Shown here piece after piece: positions 37,701-48,215 of a stretch of 64,000 nucleotides of DNA. The translations under genes and the position numbers were made by a program. Source of the DNA: Benincasa hispida (taxonomy: Eukaryota; Streptophyta; Magnoliopsida; Cucurbitales; Cucurbitaceae); NCBI RefSeq assembly GCF_009727055.1, contig NC_052359.1:7587079-7651078 (forward strand), given 5' to 3'. The notes below the pieces were generated by a model, which worked only from the letters and a program-made list of their open reading frames with translations, was not told the DNA's origin and made no database searches. The stretch's first letter is position 1. Each line of letters opens with the position of its first letter.

Positions 37701-38140
37701 TTGGTTACGGTCTCGGAGAAGATCTGAGTGCCAAAGCGAAGCGACTGGTTGCGGCAACGGTCCATGAGTTCGATGCCAAGAATGCCTTCGGGAAATCCAG
37801 GGAAGTTTTCAACGTCGGTTGTGGTAGTGAGCTGGCCGCCGGGGGCGATGTCGTTGGCCATCCATCCTTCGAAGAGAATAGGCTTGAGCTCGGCGCGGGC
37901 GGCGTATATGGCAGCAGTGTGGGCAGCGGGGCCACTTCCAATAACGCAAAGCTTGGTTTTAAGGGTCTCGGTAGCATCCGCCATTGTTGTTGAGCTGGTT
38001 GACCTGGAGGAGATCGGAGCGGAAGATACTGGAGAAGGAGGGACAGAGGTGCGGCAAATAGAATATAGCGCTTTTCGCAGTAAACTGGGAATGGTGTTCA
38101 CGCCCCTATTATTCCCATTGGCTCCAAAGCGACTACTCAT
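34704..38140 (-). CDS. NTR: NADPH-dependent thioredoxin reductase (NTRA/NTRB type, 385 aa)
   Basis: Reduces thioredoxin h/o with NADPH through FAD and a redox disulfide, in cytosol and mitochondria. Exon 1 is 38140-37054 and exon 2 is 34774-34704. The donor GTCAGT and an acceptor ending ACAG join in phase 1, restoring [25 protein letters not shown], so the apparent stop right after AAGTGQ is intronic. Visible sites: FAD motif GSGPAAH (68-74), [16 protein letters not shown] (100-115), redox pair C199-AVC202-DG, NADPH motif [10 protein letters not shown] (218-227), HRRDAFRAS (241-249) and the second FAD motif [16 protein letters not shown]. Residues 1-52 form a Ser/Arg-rich, acid-free extension typical of a mitochondrial presequence. 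Met53 ([10 protein letters not shown], 37984) would start a cytosolic form. The 2279-bp intron is long for such a short last exon. Confidence 0.96.
34775..37053 (-). other. Single 2279-bp intron of the thioredoxin reductase gene
   Basis: Bounded by donor GTCAGT (37053-37048) and acceptor ACAG (34778-34775). AT-rich, with no convincing nested gene. The short frames inside, such as 34820-35056, are homopolymer-driven. Confidence 0.85.
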
Positions 38141-39918
38141 TCTGATTTTCTACCCTCTTTTTTTTTTTTTACACTTTTGCGTTTTTTTTCCCCTCTCTTT
38201 TAAAATAAATAAATAAATAAAACAATAGTAAACATATTTATAACGCAAATGGCAATGTTTATGTTCACATTCGAGCATATCTTAAAAATAAGTGGTTCTT
38301 TTTTTTATGCCTATAGTGTGAAACAAGGGATGCTTATCCTTTGATTTCCCATTATCCGAAGTTAATCAAGGCATGAAGGTTATTCCATTTCATACCCCAC
38401 TTTCAAGTTTCAACCATGCATATGCTTCATCCCCTTACCTTCTTTTCTTACCATTTTTTATATTCCTTTTCTACTTTAATTACTCACTCTCTACAATTCC
38501 CTTTTTTTTTTCTTTTTCTTTTTCTACTTTTCTTTTTAAATCTCACATCTTCTCCATTTACTTTGTTTCTTTTAATAAAAACATAAATTTTCATTCAAAC
38601 TCATATGAAAGCTCAAACCACTAAAAATGAGTTAATAGTCATTTTTTTTTTATTTTCGTAAAAACCAAACAAAAGTGGAAGGCTCTTGCCAGCTAAAGAA
38701 TGTGCTTTATGATTCCAGCTAAGGCTTACATAACCAAATCAAATGCCTTGAAACCTACCATTTGAACTTCTAATATGAGTCAACGAGGAGATATTGTAAT
38801 AGCACATTCAAGTGATCATAATCTAATCAAATAGCCAGCACGATGTCTGCGTGTGTAACAAAGATCTCGTCACACGCAATGAATAAGGATGTTAGAATTG
38901 TGGAACTAAAAACTTGAAGGTACCAAAAATCCACTCACGTACATGCTTAAAATTTTATGAAAGGCTTAGGAAATTAGCCACTAATATTTTCTAAAATTTA
39001 GCCGGAATTAAATTTTAGCAATATTTTGAAACATTTTTAAGCTTTAAATATTCTCTCATCTTTTAATTTTATAATATTTTAAAATAAANATTTTGAAACA
39101 TTTTTAAGCTTTAAATATTCTCTCATCTTTTAATTTTATAATATTTTAAAATAAAATATATTCTTTTTTAATTTACTATTCATTATATAATGATTTTATT
39201 TTTTGAAATACTATTAATTACATCATCTATCGTCAATAAATTTTCAAAATATCTTATTCTTACTTTATTGACATTATTTCTAATTTTGAATTTTTTGTTA
39301 TTTATTTATTTCGGTTGATATTCAATTATTGCATGATATTTCAAATCAATGTTTCATTTGTTGTAGGAGATTTCATTTATTTTTTTCTATATTACTAACT
39401 GAAAATCGGTCACCTCTCCATTGAGATCTCTATATCAAATATATTGGTAATATACTGAAAAATGTAAATATACATCGCAAACATTGTTCGATATGTAAGA
39501 AGATATATTGTACAAATTGTATTGTTCATGCACTTATCAAAATATACCCTAGTTTATTTCTAGAAAATTCAAATATATAGTGATGTATATATCAAATACT
39601 TGTTTTCTCCTATGAAGCTTCTACAATCCTTGATTTCATTTATGAGGGCAACCATTCTCAAAATTTTTAAGAAACTTTCTTTTACTTGTGTAGGTTTTGT
39701 AAAGAAAACCATTTCAGGAAGTTTAGAACCGCAAAAAAACTTCTCTTACATGCTTCTTTTGCTATTAATATTATTATATACTTAGTTTTAAAAAATGAAT
39801 ATAAGAAGAGCTTAAAGGTAAATCGGGCTAGACTTTTGTGTAAAATAATAGTCTACTAGACTATTCATGTAGAAAATAGCAAAATTTAGACAAAACTATA
39901 GTTAGATCTATTTATTTA
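38141..39918. other. Thioredoxin reductase upstream region and AT-rich intergenic DNA
   Basis: The first 80 bases are a T- and pyrimidine-rich complement of the 5' leader, then (AAAT)n at about 38204-38220. A false-looking 66-bp duplication around a single N lies at 39023-39155. Nothing coding was recognised. Confidence 0.5.
39023..39155. repeat. Identical 66-bp direct copies separated by one N
   Basis: 39023-39088 and 39090-39155 are identical, starting ATTTTGAAACATTTTTAAGC and ending TTTTAAAATAAA, with a single N between. This is the typical trace of two contig ends that overlap but were joined without merging. Confidence 0.85.
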
Positions 39919-40117
39919 GGGCATGTTTGAATTGACTGCAAAAAAAATATTTTTAAAAAAAAATCATTTTTATTTAAACTTTTTTGGTGAAAATTGTTTA
40001 AAATACAATTTAAAAGTGTTTCAAAAGTTATTTTGAATAGCTGCCAAACACTTTAATTTTTTATAAAAACAACTTATTTTCAAAATTAATGGTTGAAAAG
40101 TTAAACCAAACGCACTC
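39919..40117. mobile_element. MITE, 199 bp, PIF/Harbinger-like
   Basis: Starts GGGCATGTTTGAATTGA and ends AAACCAAACGCACTC (complement GAGTGCGTTTGGTTT), imperfect terminal inverted repeats. It is flanked by TTA on both sides (39916-39918, 40118-40120), the 3-bp target duplication of Tourist/Harbinger MITEs. The interior is AT-rich and non-coding. Confidence 0.6.
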
Positions 40118-40737
40118 TTAGGGTGTGTTTGAGGCAAGAATTATCCTAAGACTATAATAACCACCTTTTGCTATAGTAAATACTATTTTGTAGTTGCAAA
40201 TTAGCTACAATCAACACTTTTAAAATTGCCTTAAAACACAAAATTAAAGCTAACTATTACAAAAACAAGGAGTCTCTAGTTCAAATAGACGAACTGGGTC
40301 TTGAACCGTCCGGGCGAAGCAACGCGTCTCCAACCATCGTGTACTAAACTCCCTGCGATCGTCTACACGATAAAACAAACACTGCGCTCGATCGCCTAAC
40401 AATGCTCATAGAGCTAAACAATCGTTTAGCAAATGCTACACGATCGTATACCTTTTACTAAGCGATGAAGCCTGAGGTACATGATCGTTTAGCGCTCTCC
40501 GCACAACGCACGCCTTACGCGATCGTCTAAACGACTACGATGCAGCAAAGTACCATCGGCTAAACGATCACTTAGCTAGCGCCTCTGTATCGTATACCGC
40601 ATGATCATGTAGGTAGTAACTAAGCAATGATGCTTGCTAACTATACGATCATCTAGCACGCGCCTTTTACTAAATGATGAGCATCACATGCTCCCATTAC
40701 AGTTGCCTACCTCTAGTGCCTACACAATCGGACAGCC
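40118..40737. other. Copia leader-like segment rich in CGATCG motifs
   Basis: From about 40275 this segment has GCGATCGTCTACACGAT, GCTAAACAATCGTTTAGC and many relatives. The motif content matches 42842-43000, the leader next to the following LTR. It ends at the start of LTR copy 4 with no primer binding site visible. Confidence 0.5.
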
Positions 40738-42841
40738 TGGAAGAAATCAAACTCGAGATTTCCATGAGCAGCGGAAAACAGATCATTCCAAATTACAATC
40801 ATGAATTAACATTACAAATTACAGTCGAAATAGAAACATGCGATTATACAATCAATACAGAAACTACAGTATGAAAACTCAAATGAACAAATAGAAAACT
40901 CTACGAATATCTGTAGACTCGTCTCCATGCTCCTTGCTCATGAATGCTCGAACAACAGCAACCTCGAACACTCAAACACCACGACGCAACACTACACAAA
41001 CACTTCGCGCTCGTCCTCAACGATCGCCTTGGTCACGAACTCCTCAGCAACACGAACGGCCTCCACATAACCTTGACGGTGTTGAGTTGAGTATGACACC
41101 ACCAAAAAGGTTACCTTGGTATTCTCAGGGTGAGAATCCAAATGGTGGACTCTATTCGAACTTGGTATGAGGCAGACGAAAGAGGAAAGAACAATCGTGT
41201 ACACGATTGGACAAGTGGGAGATGGTTGAAACCTATCGCATAGGTCGATGCCCAATCGTTTAGCTAAAGCTATGCGATCGTTTAGCTCATCGCATAGCTC
41301 AATGTCTGTCACCTACAAATACTACACGATCATTTACTTTAGGCAAGCTATCGTTTAGTAAATACTCCACGATCGTTTAGCTTGCCTGAACTGTCGTTTA
41401 GTAAATCTATATTTACTTGACAACGATCGTGAGTTTTCTTTTTGCGAGAGAAATCTCAAAAACAATTTTTCAACGTTTGTAAAAACCTTACTAAAATTAG
41501 GAAAACAATTTTCCTTTTAACTCACGGTTACCATGAACCACCAATAACCTCTCACTCAATTGGTTATTAGAGAAAAAGATTAATTATCCAATAATTAATA
41601 TTATTATAAATATAAATGATAACTAACTTATCATACTATATTTATAACCTATAGTTTTAGTATTTCATCTCATGAAACATATAAACTATAGTTCTTTTTC
41701 TATTCCATGGTACTTAATGTAAATCTCATTTACATCAAACCTCCACAAGATGTATCTTATACATTATATCAATTATATCATATATAATCAAAATACCTCT
41801 TGTCAATTTGAACATTTCAAATCAACACCAAGAACTGGTCCTCAACTGAATCTATTGAGCTACCAGGGGGACCTCATGGACCTGTAGATCGAAGCTTCAA
41901 CGGTACGTAAATAACTGACTAAACTCTTTAGTCACGGGATCCACCATTCGTTAACTGTCAAGCACTCCACTAAAGATCAACAGCTGAACTCTCCTTACCA
42001 CAGATATATTATGTGTCCATCTTAACCAATCAGAAGTTAACCCTTCACAGATTGCTCGTAAGTACAGCTGGGCCAATAACCGTTATGCCCCTATAATTAC
42101 ATCTGTCTCCTTAAGTACCATTGATCCCTCTAATGAACATAAGTCATAATCCTACTATGAATGAATCTTCTCTCCCAAAGAGAAGTTGTGGCAACAATGT
42201 TCAAGCATCAGAATCAGCCTTTAATGGAGCAATCTCTTTACTATCCCTGCTTTGGGAAATGAGTGAATTTCATCTTGTGGATTGAGTTCCCAACTCCCAG
42301 ATCAGACAAGTCCCCAAAAAGGTAGGCATGTTGAGTTGGCAATTTGGCCACTCTCATCCATACTAATCAAAGAACCACCCTCAAAGTTCGTGTCACCTAT
42401 AGTCGTTTAGGTGAGATGTAAGTCTCTAGTATCAACTGCGTTATATACAAAGTCTAGTCATCTCGTGGTCCAAGTCTTATACAAACTCTTTGTATAGGAC
42501 ACCCCCGCTCGCATGTCTCCACATGAATGGTCAGGATCTACCATCTGTAGTAGTTTACAATACTTGCAAACCTCTACAAAGCGAACCGTATCTGTAGTGT
42601 CGCCAGGATCAGGAATCTCATTTTAATCCTTATACTACAGACCCATTTAAGTTATCACTTAAGGCGTGATCCACTTGTATATCACATATACCTGCTTAAG
42701 TTCACATAAGATAACCAAGGAGCTTTGTTTATTAGATATGAGTAAATGCCAGAATTAAATAACACTTATTTTATTCATTAAACAATGTGTATCTTTACAA
42801 AACAACGAGACTTCGGGAGAATTAGGACACCAATTCCAACA
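40738..42841 (-). repeat. Copia LTR, copy 4 (reverse orientation, 2104 bp)
   Basis: Starts TGGAAGAAATC and ends CACCAATTCCAACA. It is the cleanest complete LTR of the family in this window. A cluster of ACGATCGTTTAG palindromes lies at 41190-41430 (U5/R side). The AGCTACCAGGGGGACCTCAT and CTCGTAAGTACAGCTGGGCC blocks shared by all copies follow. Confidence 0.8.
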
Positions 42842-43324
42842 CAACCAACGCTACGCGATAGAGTAAATGATTTACCTCATCGCTTACCATTAGCTAAACG
42901 ATTGTTTAGTAAATACTACATGATTATATAGAAAAAATTTCACGTTCGTGTAGATAAATCCCAACGATCGTTTACCTTAGGCTACACGATACAATCAACT
43001 CTTGGTCTTCATCCTCGTTGAGAACCGCATATCCATGCTTCGAAACTTCATCATGAACGACTCGACTAACTTAAACTCTTTGAATTACAGACTCGATTGC
43101 AAGTTAATTACGCCCAAAAAACACAGGGGACCTTACAAAATTAACACTTTGTAATTGAAGAAAGCTTTAACTAAAAGGCAATTAAACCCGAAAACATTCA
43201 TCAACTCCAACCACAAATGCACTTAACATTTAAATACAAATGCAGAAATCCACCAAGACTGTAAAAGAAGTTCAAAACATACTTGTAATTTGGAATATTA
43301 GAACAACCCGGCTCTAATACCAAT
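42842..43324 (-). mobile_element. 483-bp internal remnant between copia LTRs 4 and 5
   Basis: Only a leader remains. It ends at a good primer-binding-site complement (GGCTCTAATACCA at about 43311-43323), two bases from LTR 5. There is no gag, pol or polypurine tract, so coding DNA has been deleted. Its left half carries AAACGATTGTTTAG-like motifs. Confidence 0.7.
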
Positions 43325-44444
43325 TGAAGGAAATCGAACAAGAGGATTCCCATCAGCAACGGAAAGATCATTCCAAATTACAATCATATATGAACTTTAA
43401 AATTACAGTCATAAAAAAACATACGGTTATGCATTAATTACAGAAATTATAGCATGATACTATAAATGATCAAGGAGAAACGATACACACGTCTGTAGAC
43501 TCATCGCCAAGCTTCTTGATCACGAACGCTCGAACACAACAATAAAGCAACGTCGAACGCTCGTCCAATGCGACCACTACACTGCACGAACACCGCGTAC
43601 TCGAACTCAATGATCGCATCGGTCACGAACACCCCAATCAACACGAACGACCTCCACAGAACCTCGACGGTGTCGAATTTAGTATGACACCACCAAGAAG
43701 GCTACCTTGGTATTCTTGGTGTGAGAATCCAGAGGGTGGGCTCTATATGGACTTGGTTTGAGGTAGAAAATGGAGGAAACAATAATCGTGTAAACGATTG
43801 AGCAAGTGGGAGAAAGCAGAACCTATCGTATAGGTCAATGCCCAATCGTTTAGCAAAAGCTATGCGATTGTTTAGCTCATCACTTAGCTAAGTATCTGTC
43901 GCCTACAAAACACTATACGATCGTTTAGCTAGCTCCAAGTTGTCGTTTAGTAAATCCTATTTTCTTGACAACAACCGTGAGAAAATTTCCAAGAGAGAAA
44001 AATCTCAAATTCAACAATTTTCAACATCACTAAAATTAGGAAAATATTTTTCCTTTTATCTCACGGTTACCATGAAACCACCAATAATCTCCCACTCAAT
44101 TGGTTATTAGAGAAAAATAATTAATTATCCAATAATTAATATTATTATAAATATAAATGATAACTAACTTATCATACAATATTTATAACCTATAGTTTTA
44201 ATATTTTATCTCATGAAACATATAAATCATAGCTCTTTTTCTATTCCATGGTATTTAATGTAAATCTCATTTACATTAATCCCCCACTAGATGTATCTCA
44301 TACATCATACTGATCATATCATATATAATCGAATTACCTCTTGTCAGTTTGAAAACACCAAGAACTAATCATCAACTGAATTCATTAAGCTACCAAGAGG
44401 ACCTTATGGACCTGTAGCTCGAAGCTTCAACGGTACGTGAATAA

Positions 44445-46281
44445 TGATGATATGCAGAAATGCATGTCATCTTAGGCCTTTTACTTAGAATTATAAGGGT
44501 TGTTAAGCAGATATGCGGCAATTATGTTAGGAATTCACGAGAAATTGAGCTTGCGGTGTTCAAGATTTAGAATCTCAGCTAACCCAATAATATACGTTAT
44601 TATCCGTTCAATGTTCTATTTTTGTAGCTAATATAGGAAGTGAACGCAAACACGAAAACTGGACCACCACATAGACGACCACATGCGGAGAAACTCTCCA
44701 TCGCAAAGGTAAACGCATTCGATCAGTGCATGGATGTTTCGGTAATCAGCCACATGCGTCCATCACATGGGAGTTGCGCTCATCAAGCGATTGCGGTCAA
44801 CGTGTAAAGTTGCGGTATTAAGTGAATATGATCACTACATGATTGCGGCTACACAATAACGCATGGTAAAGGGATCAACGCAAGGTTGGTGGAATGAACG
44901 CATCAATGCATCTACCTCGAGAAAATTAAAAGATGATGTTGATGTTCCACCTACCACGCCGTTGGCAACAGAGGTTCAGAAATGACTAAATGCGCCAAAT
45001 GTCAAAATCAGAGCTGTCCATTAATGTTGTCGGCGATCCAGGCTCTATATAAAGAAGTCGATAAGAAAAAATTCAAGTTATCCAAGGTTTTCGCCTGAGG
45101 TTCGCCTAGGGATCCTTGTGATCCAGAAAAATACGTGAGAAGATGAGAGCTCTTCACCTCCTTCATCCATTCCGAGTGACAATCGGAGCTAGATCTCGAG
45201 AGAGTTAGTTCCACCGCCCATCCATGGCACCACCGGCAGCTTTGATGCAATCCACTGGAAGAAAGTCTTTGCTTCCAGCCAGTCATTTCATTTTTCTTTT
45301 ATTTTTATTATATTGTATTGTACTACATTTTAGGATTAAGGAATTAATACATTTTGTGTTCAATACATTTCTATATTTCCTTCAACTCCATCTCCATCTT
45401 CTTTATTTAGCATTTTTAACCTTCATTGCATTACTTAGTGAGATTGCTCGAGTATCGCATACTTAGTCATGTGGATTAGGGATATGAATCATGTAGCAAA
45501 CCACCGAAAGATGCGTTGTGTGAGTATGTGAGTAAACCTTATTTGCTTAGTGTGAAGCTGTAGCAACGCCTATCTGTAGGCCAACACAATGCTTATCTAT
45601 GAGTAAAATCAGCAACAACCAACTGCCCAGGAGGGTAAGTGGTTGGTCGCATTAAGCAATATAAGTCCTTGTTCTCTAGAGATAAGAATAATTTTATGTC
45701 AGCAAAGTCATGCGGTTACCTTGTCCTATGAGCGCATCATTCATCATTTAGGCATACATGGAAGGATAGTCTAAAATCCAAATCTAAGGCTCGGGAGAGC
45801 GGATTGGAACGCATAGGCTCACACAACGTATGCACCCTACGGATAGGATATTGCATGCGTCCAGGAAGTAGGATATGGTAGTTGTATGCGGTCATCTCGA
45901 CACTTATGCATACACATCGCATACATCCTAGAGTTAGGCTCAAGTATGTGTAGCATGATCGTATGGTTTGCGTTGACTGAGATTGCCTTTACGGTCACTC
46001 TTTAGTATTGCAATGAAATCATCTCCACATTTTATCTATTTTCCCATTCATTTGTTTCATGTCATGAGTTGTCGTGTATCTACTCTCATGCATATTCTCA
46101 TTGCGTTGTTTGTTAGCTAGGAGTAGGAATAGTGCTAGCTTAGAAACCTCTCATCTATTCTTTTATTCAACCGCCGCATGCACATTACCGCATTCAGCCA
46201 GCTACAAGTCCCTGTGTTCGACCTCGGATCACCCGAGAAACTTAGTTGTTAAGTAAATTGACATCTAATTTCCCGTCATCA
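44445..46281 (+). mobile_element. Solo LTR, 1837 bp, with perfect AATAA target duplication
   Basis: Begins TGATGATATGCAG and ends TTTCCCGTCATCA (6-bp terminal inverted repeat TGATGA/TCATCA). AATAA is present at 44440-44444 and 46282-46286. In LTR copy 4 the empty site reads ACGTAAATAACTGACTAAAC, which confirms the junction. A TATATAAA box at 45046-45053 marks the probable U3/R boundary. Rich in ATGCGG/CGCAT motifs, as is the solo LTR at 10412. No internal coding remains. Confidence 0.9.
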
Positions 46282-46828
46282 AATAACTAATTAAACTCTT
46301 TAGTCACGGGATCCATCATCCGTTAACTACCAAGCACTCCACTAAAGACCGACAGTTGAACTCTCCTTATCACAGATATATTATGTGTCCATCTTAACCA
46401 ATCAGAAGTGCAACAATCCTTCACAGATTGCTCGTAAGTACAGCTCGGCCAATAACCGTTATGCCTCTGTAGTTACATCTAACTCCTTAAGTACCACTGA
46501 TCCCTCTAATGAACATAAGTCATAGTCCTACTATGATTGAGTCCTCTCTTCCAAAAAGAAGTTGTGGTCACTATGTTCAAGCCTCTGAATTAGCCCTTAA
46601 GGGAGCAATCTCTCTACTTATCCCTATTTCAGGAAAGAAGTGAATTCCATCTTGTGGATTGAGTTTCCAGCTCCCAGATCAGACAAGTCCCCAAAAAGGT
46701 AGGCATGTTGAGTTGGCAATCTGGCCATTCTCACCCATACTAATCAAAGGACCACCCTCAAAGGCAAGAGTTCCCAAAACACTCAGGATTGAGGTCGTGT
46801 CACCTATGGTCGTTTAGGTGAGATGTAA

Positions 46829-47051
46829 GTCTCTAGTATCAACTGCATTATATACAAAGTCTAGTCATCTCGTGGTTCAAGTCTTATACAAACTCTTTGT
46901 ATAGGACACCCCCATTCGCACCTGTCTCTTATACACATCTAGATGTGTATAAGAGACAGTCTCTAGTATCAACTGCATTATATACAAAGTCTAGTCATCT
47001 CGTGGTTCAAGTCTTATACAAACTCTTTGTATAGGACACCCCCATTCGCAC
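46829..47051. other. Synthetic Nextera junction adapter with false 92-bp duplication
   Basis: Positions 46922-46940 are CTGTCTCTTATACACATCT and 46941-46959 are its reverse complement, AGATGTGTATAAGAGACAG. This is the head-to-head pair of Tn5 mosaic ends that forms the mate-pair junction adapter. The genomic 92 bp before it (46830-46921) are repeated exactly after it (46960-47051). This is library sequence, not biology. Confidence 0.98.
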
Positions 47052-48215
47052 GTCTCCACATGAATATCAGGATCTACCATCTGTAGTAGTTTACAACACT
47101 TGCAAACCTCTACAAAGCGGGTCGTATCCGTAGTGTCACCAGGATTAGGTATCCCACCTTAATCCTTATACTACATACCTATTGAGGTTATCACTTAAGT
47201 CATGATCCACTTGTATATCACATATACATGCTTAAGTTTACATAAGATAACCATGGAGTTTTGTTTATTGGATATGAGTAAATGCCAGAATGAAATAACA
47301 ATTATTTTATTCATTAAACAATGTGTATCATTACAAACAACGAGACTCCGGGAGAATTAGGACACCAATCCCAACATGATTAGTATTGCACCTAGTCTTG
47401 AAGACTAAGTGTTGTAAACCAATATGAAGTTCCTTAAGGAATGTTAAACGTGATAAGTTACTAGACACTTAAATGTTGACTTGAAAAGGGAAACTAAAGA
47501 TGAAATTAAGCTAAGAAAAATGGGACATAAAAAGCTAAGCTTTTTAAAATAAGTTTAAGCTCAAAAGGGAGCCAATGTCATTAAATAAAAGTTATTCATG
47601 TATTCGGTCAGCCAAACAGAGATAGGGAAGGCCTATAATCCTTTGTGAGCTAACAAGTAACAGTGAGTGACAAATAGATGTTATTCCTTAAATGTTTCCA
47701 ATGTTTGAGTTAAAGAATGTTTACTTTAAATGTATTTCAACACATGGTTTAGCAAAGTATGATAGGGTTGGATGCATAGTCAACCCAAAGTAAGTTTCAA
47801 TATATGCTAAAGCATGAGTTTTCTCTTTCCAGTGTTTTTAAAGCATGACTATACCTTATGGATCTAGATGCTCCAATAGTTCCAAAGCATGTTTCGAACA
47901 TGAATGTTTCCTAAAGGAAGTTTATAAACTATGTTGTTATGCAATATCTTAAGCATGATTTAATCAATGGAAGCATTCCTAATATGTTATGAACTTTTCA
48001 TACTATGTTTATCTATTTAAATGCCAAGATTCTTAAGGAATGCTTAAGAAATAAAGTACTATGTGTGTTTAGTGAAAAGCATGTTGTAAAACTCTAATAA
48101 TGAAACTCGGTATTCAAGGAGATGAAGGTATCCGGGTTTTCTGATACTCAAGGAGATGAAGGTATCCAAGACATACATTATGAACAGATTTATATTAGCC
48201 TTTGGGACATATATA

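Larger units (their letters stand above)
43325..47376 (-). repeat. Copia LTR, copy 5, split by a solo LTR and by an adapter artefact
   Basis: Starts TGAAGGAAATCG and ends CACCAATCCCAACA. Removing the nested solo LTR (1837 bp plus a 5-bp target copy) and the 130-bp adapter/duplication artefact leaves about 2080 bp, like copy 4 (2104 bp). It is the 5' LTR of the deleted element. Confidence 0.8.

Noticed and set aside
37728..38216. 162-residue plus-strand frame
   Set aside because: Antisense shadow of thioredoxin reductase exon 1; no independent signal.
40300..40700. CGATCG-rich region considered as a CRISPR or origin-like iteron array
   Set aside because: Spacing is irregular, repeats are degenerate palindromes, and the segment belongs to a copia leader. 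Reported as a finding instead.
46829..47051. Apparent 92-bp tandem repeat with a perfect palindrome as a biological inverted repeat
   Set aside because: The palindrome is the commercial Tn5 mosaic-end junction, so the repeat is an artefact.
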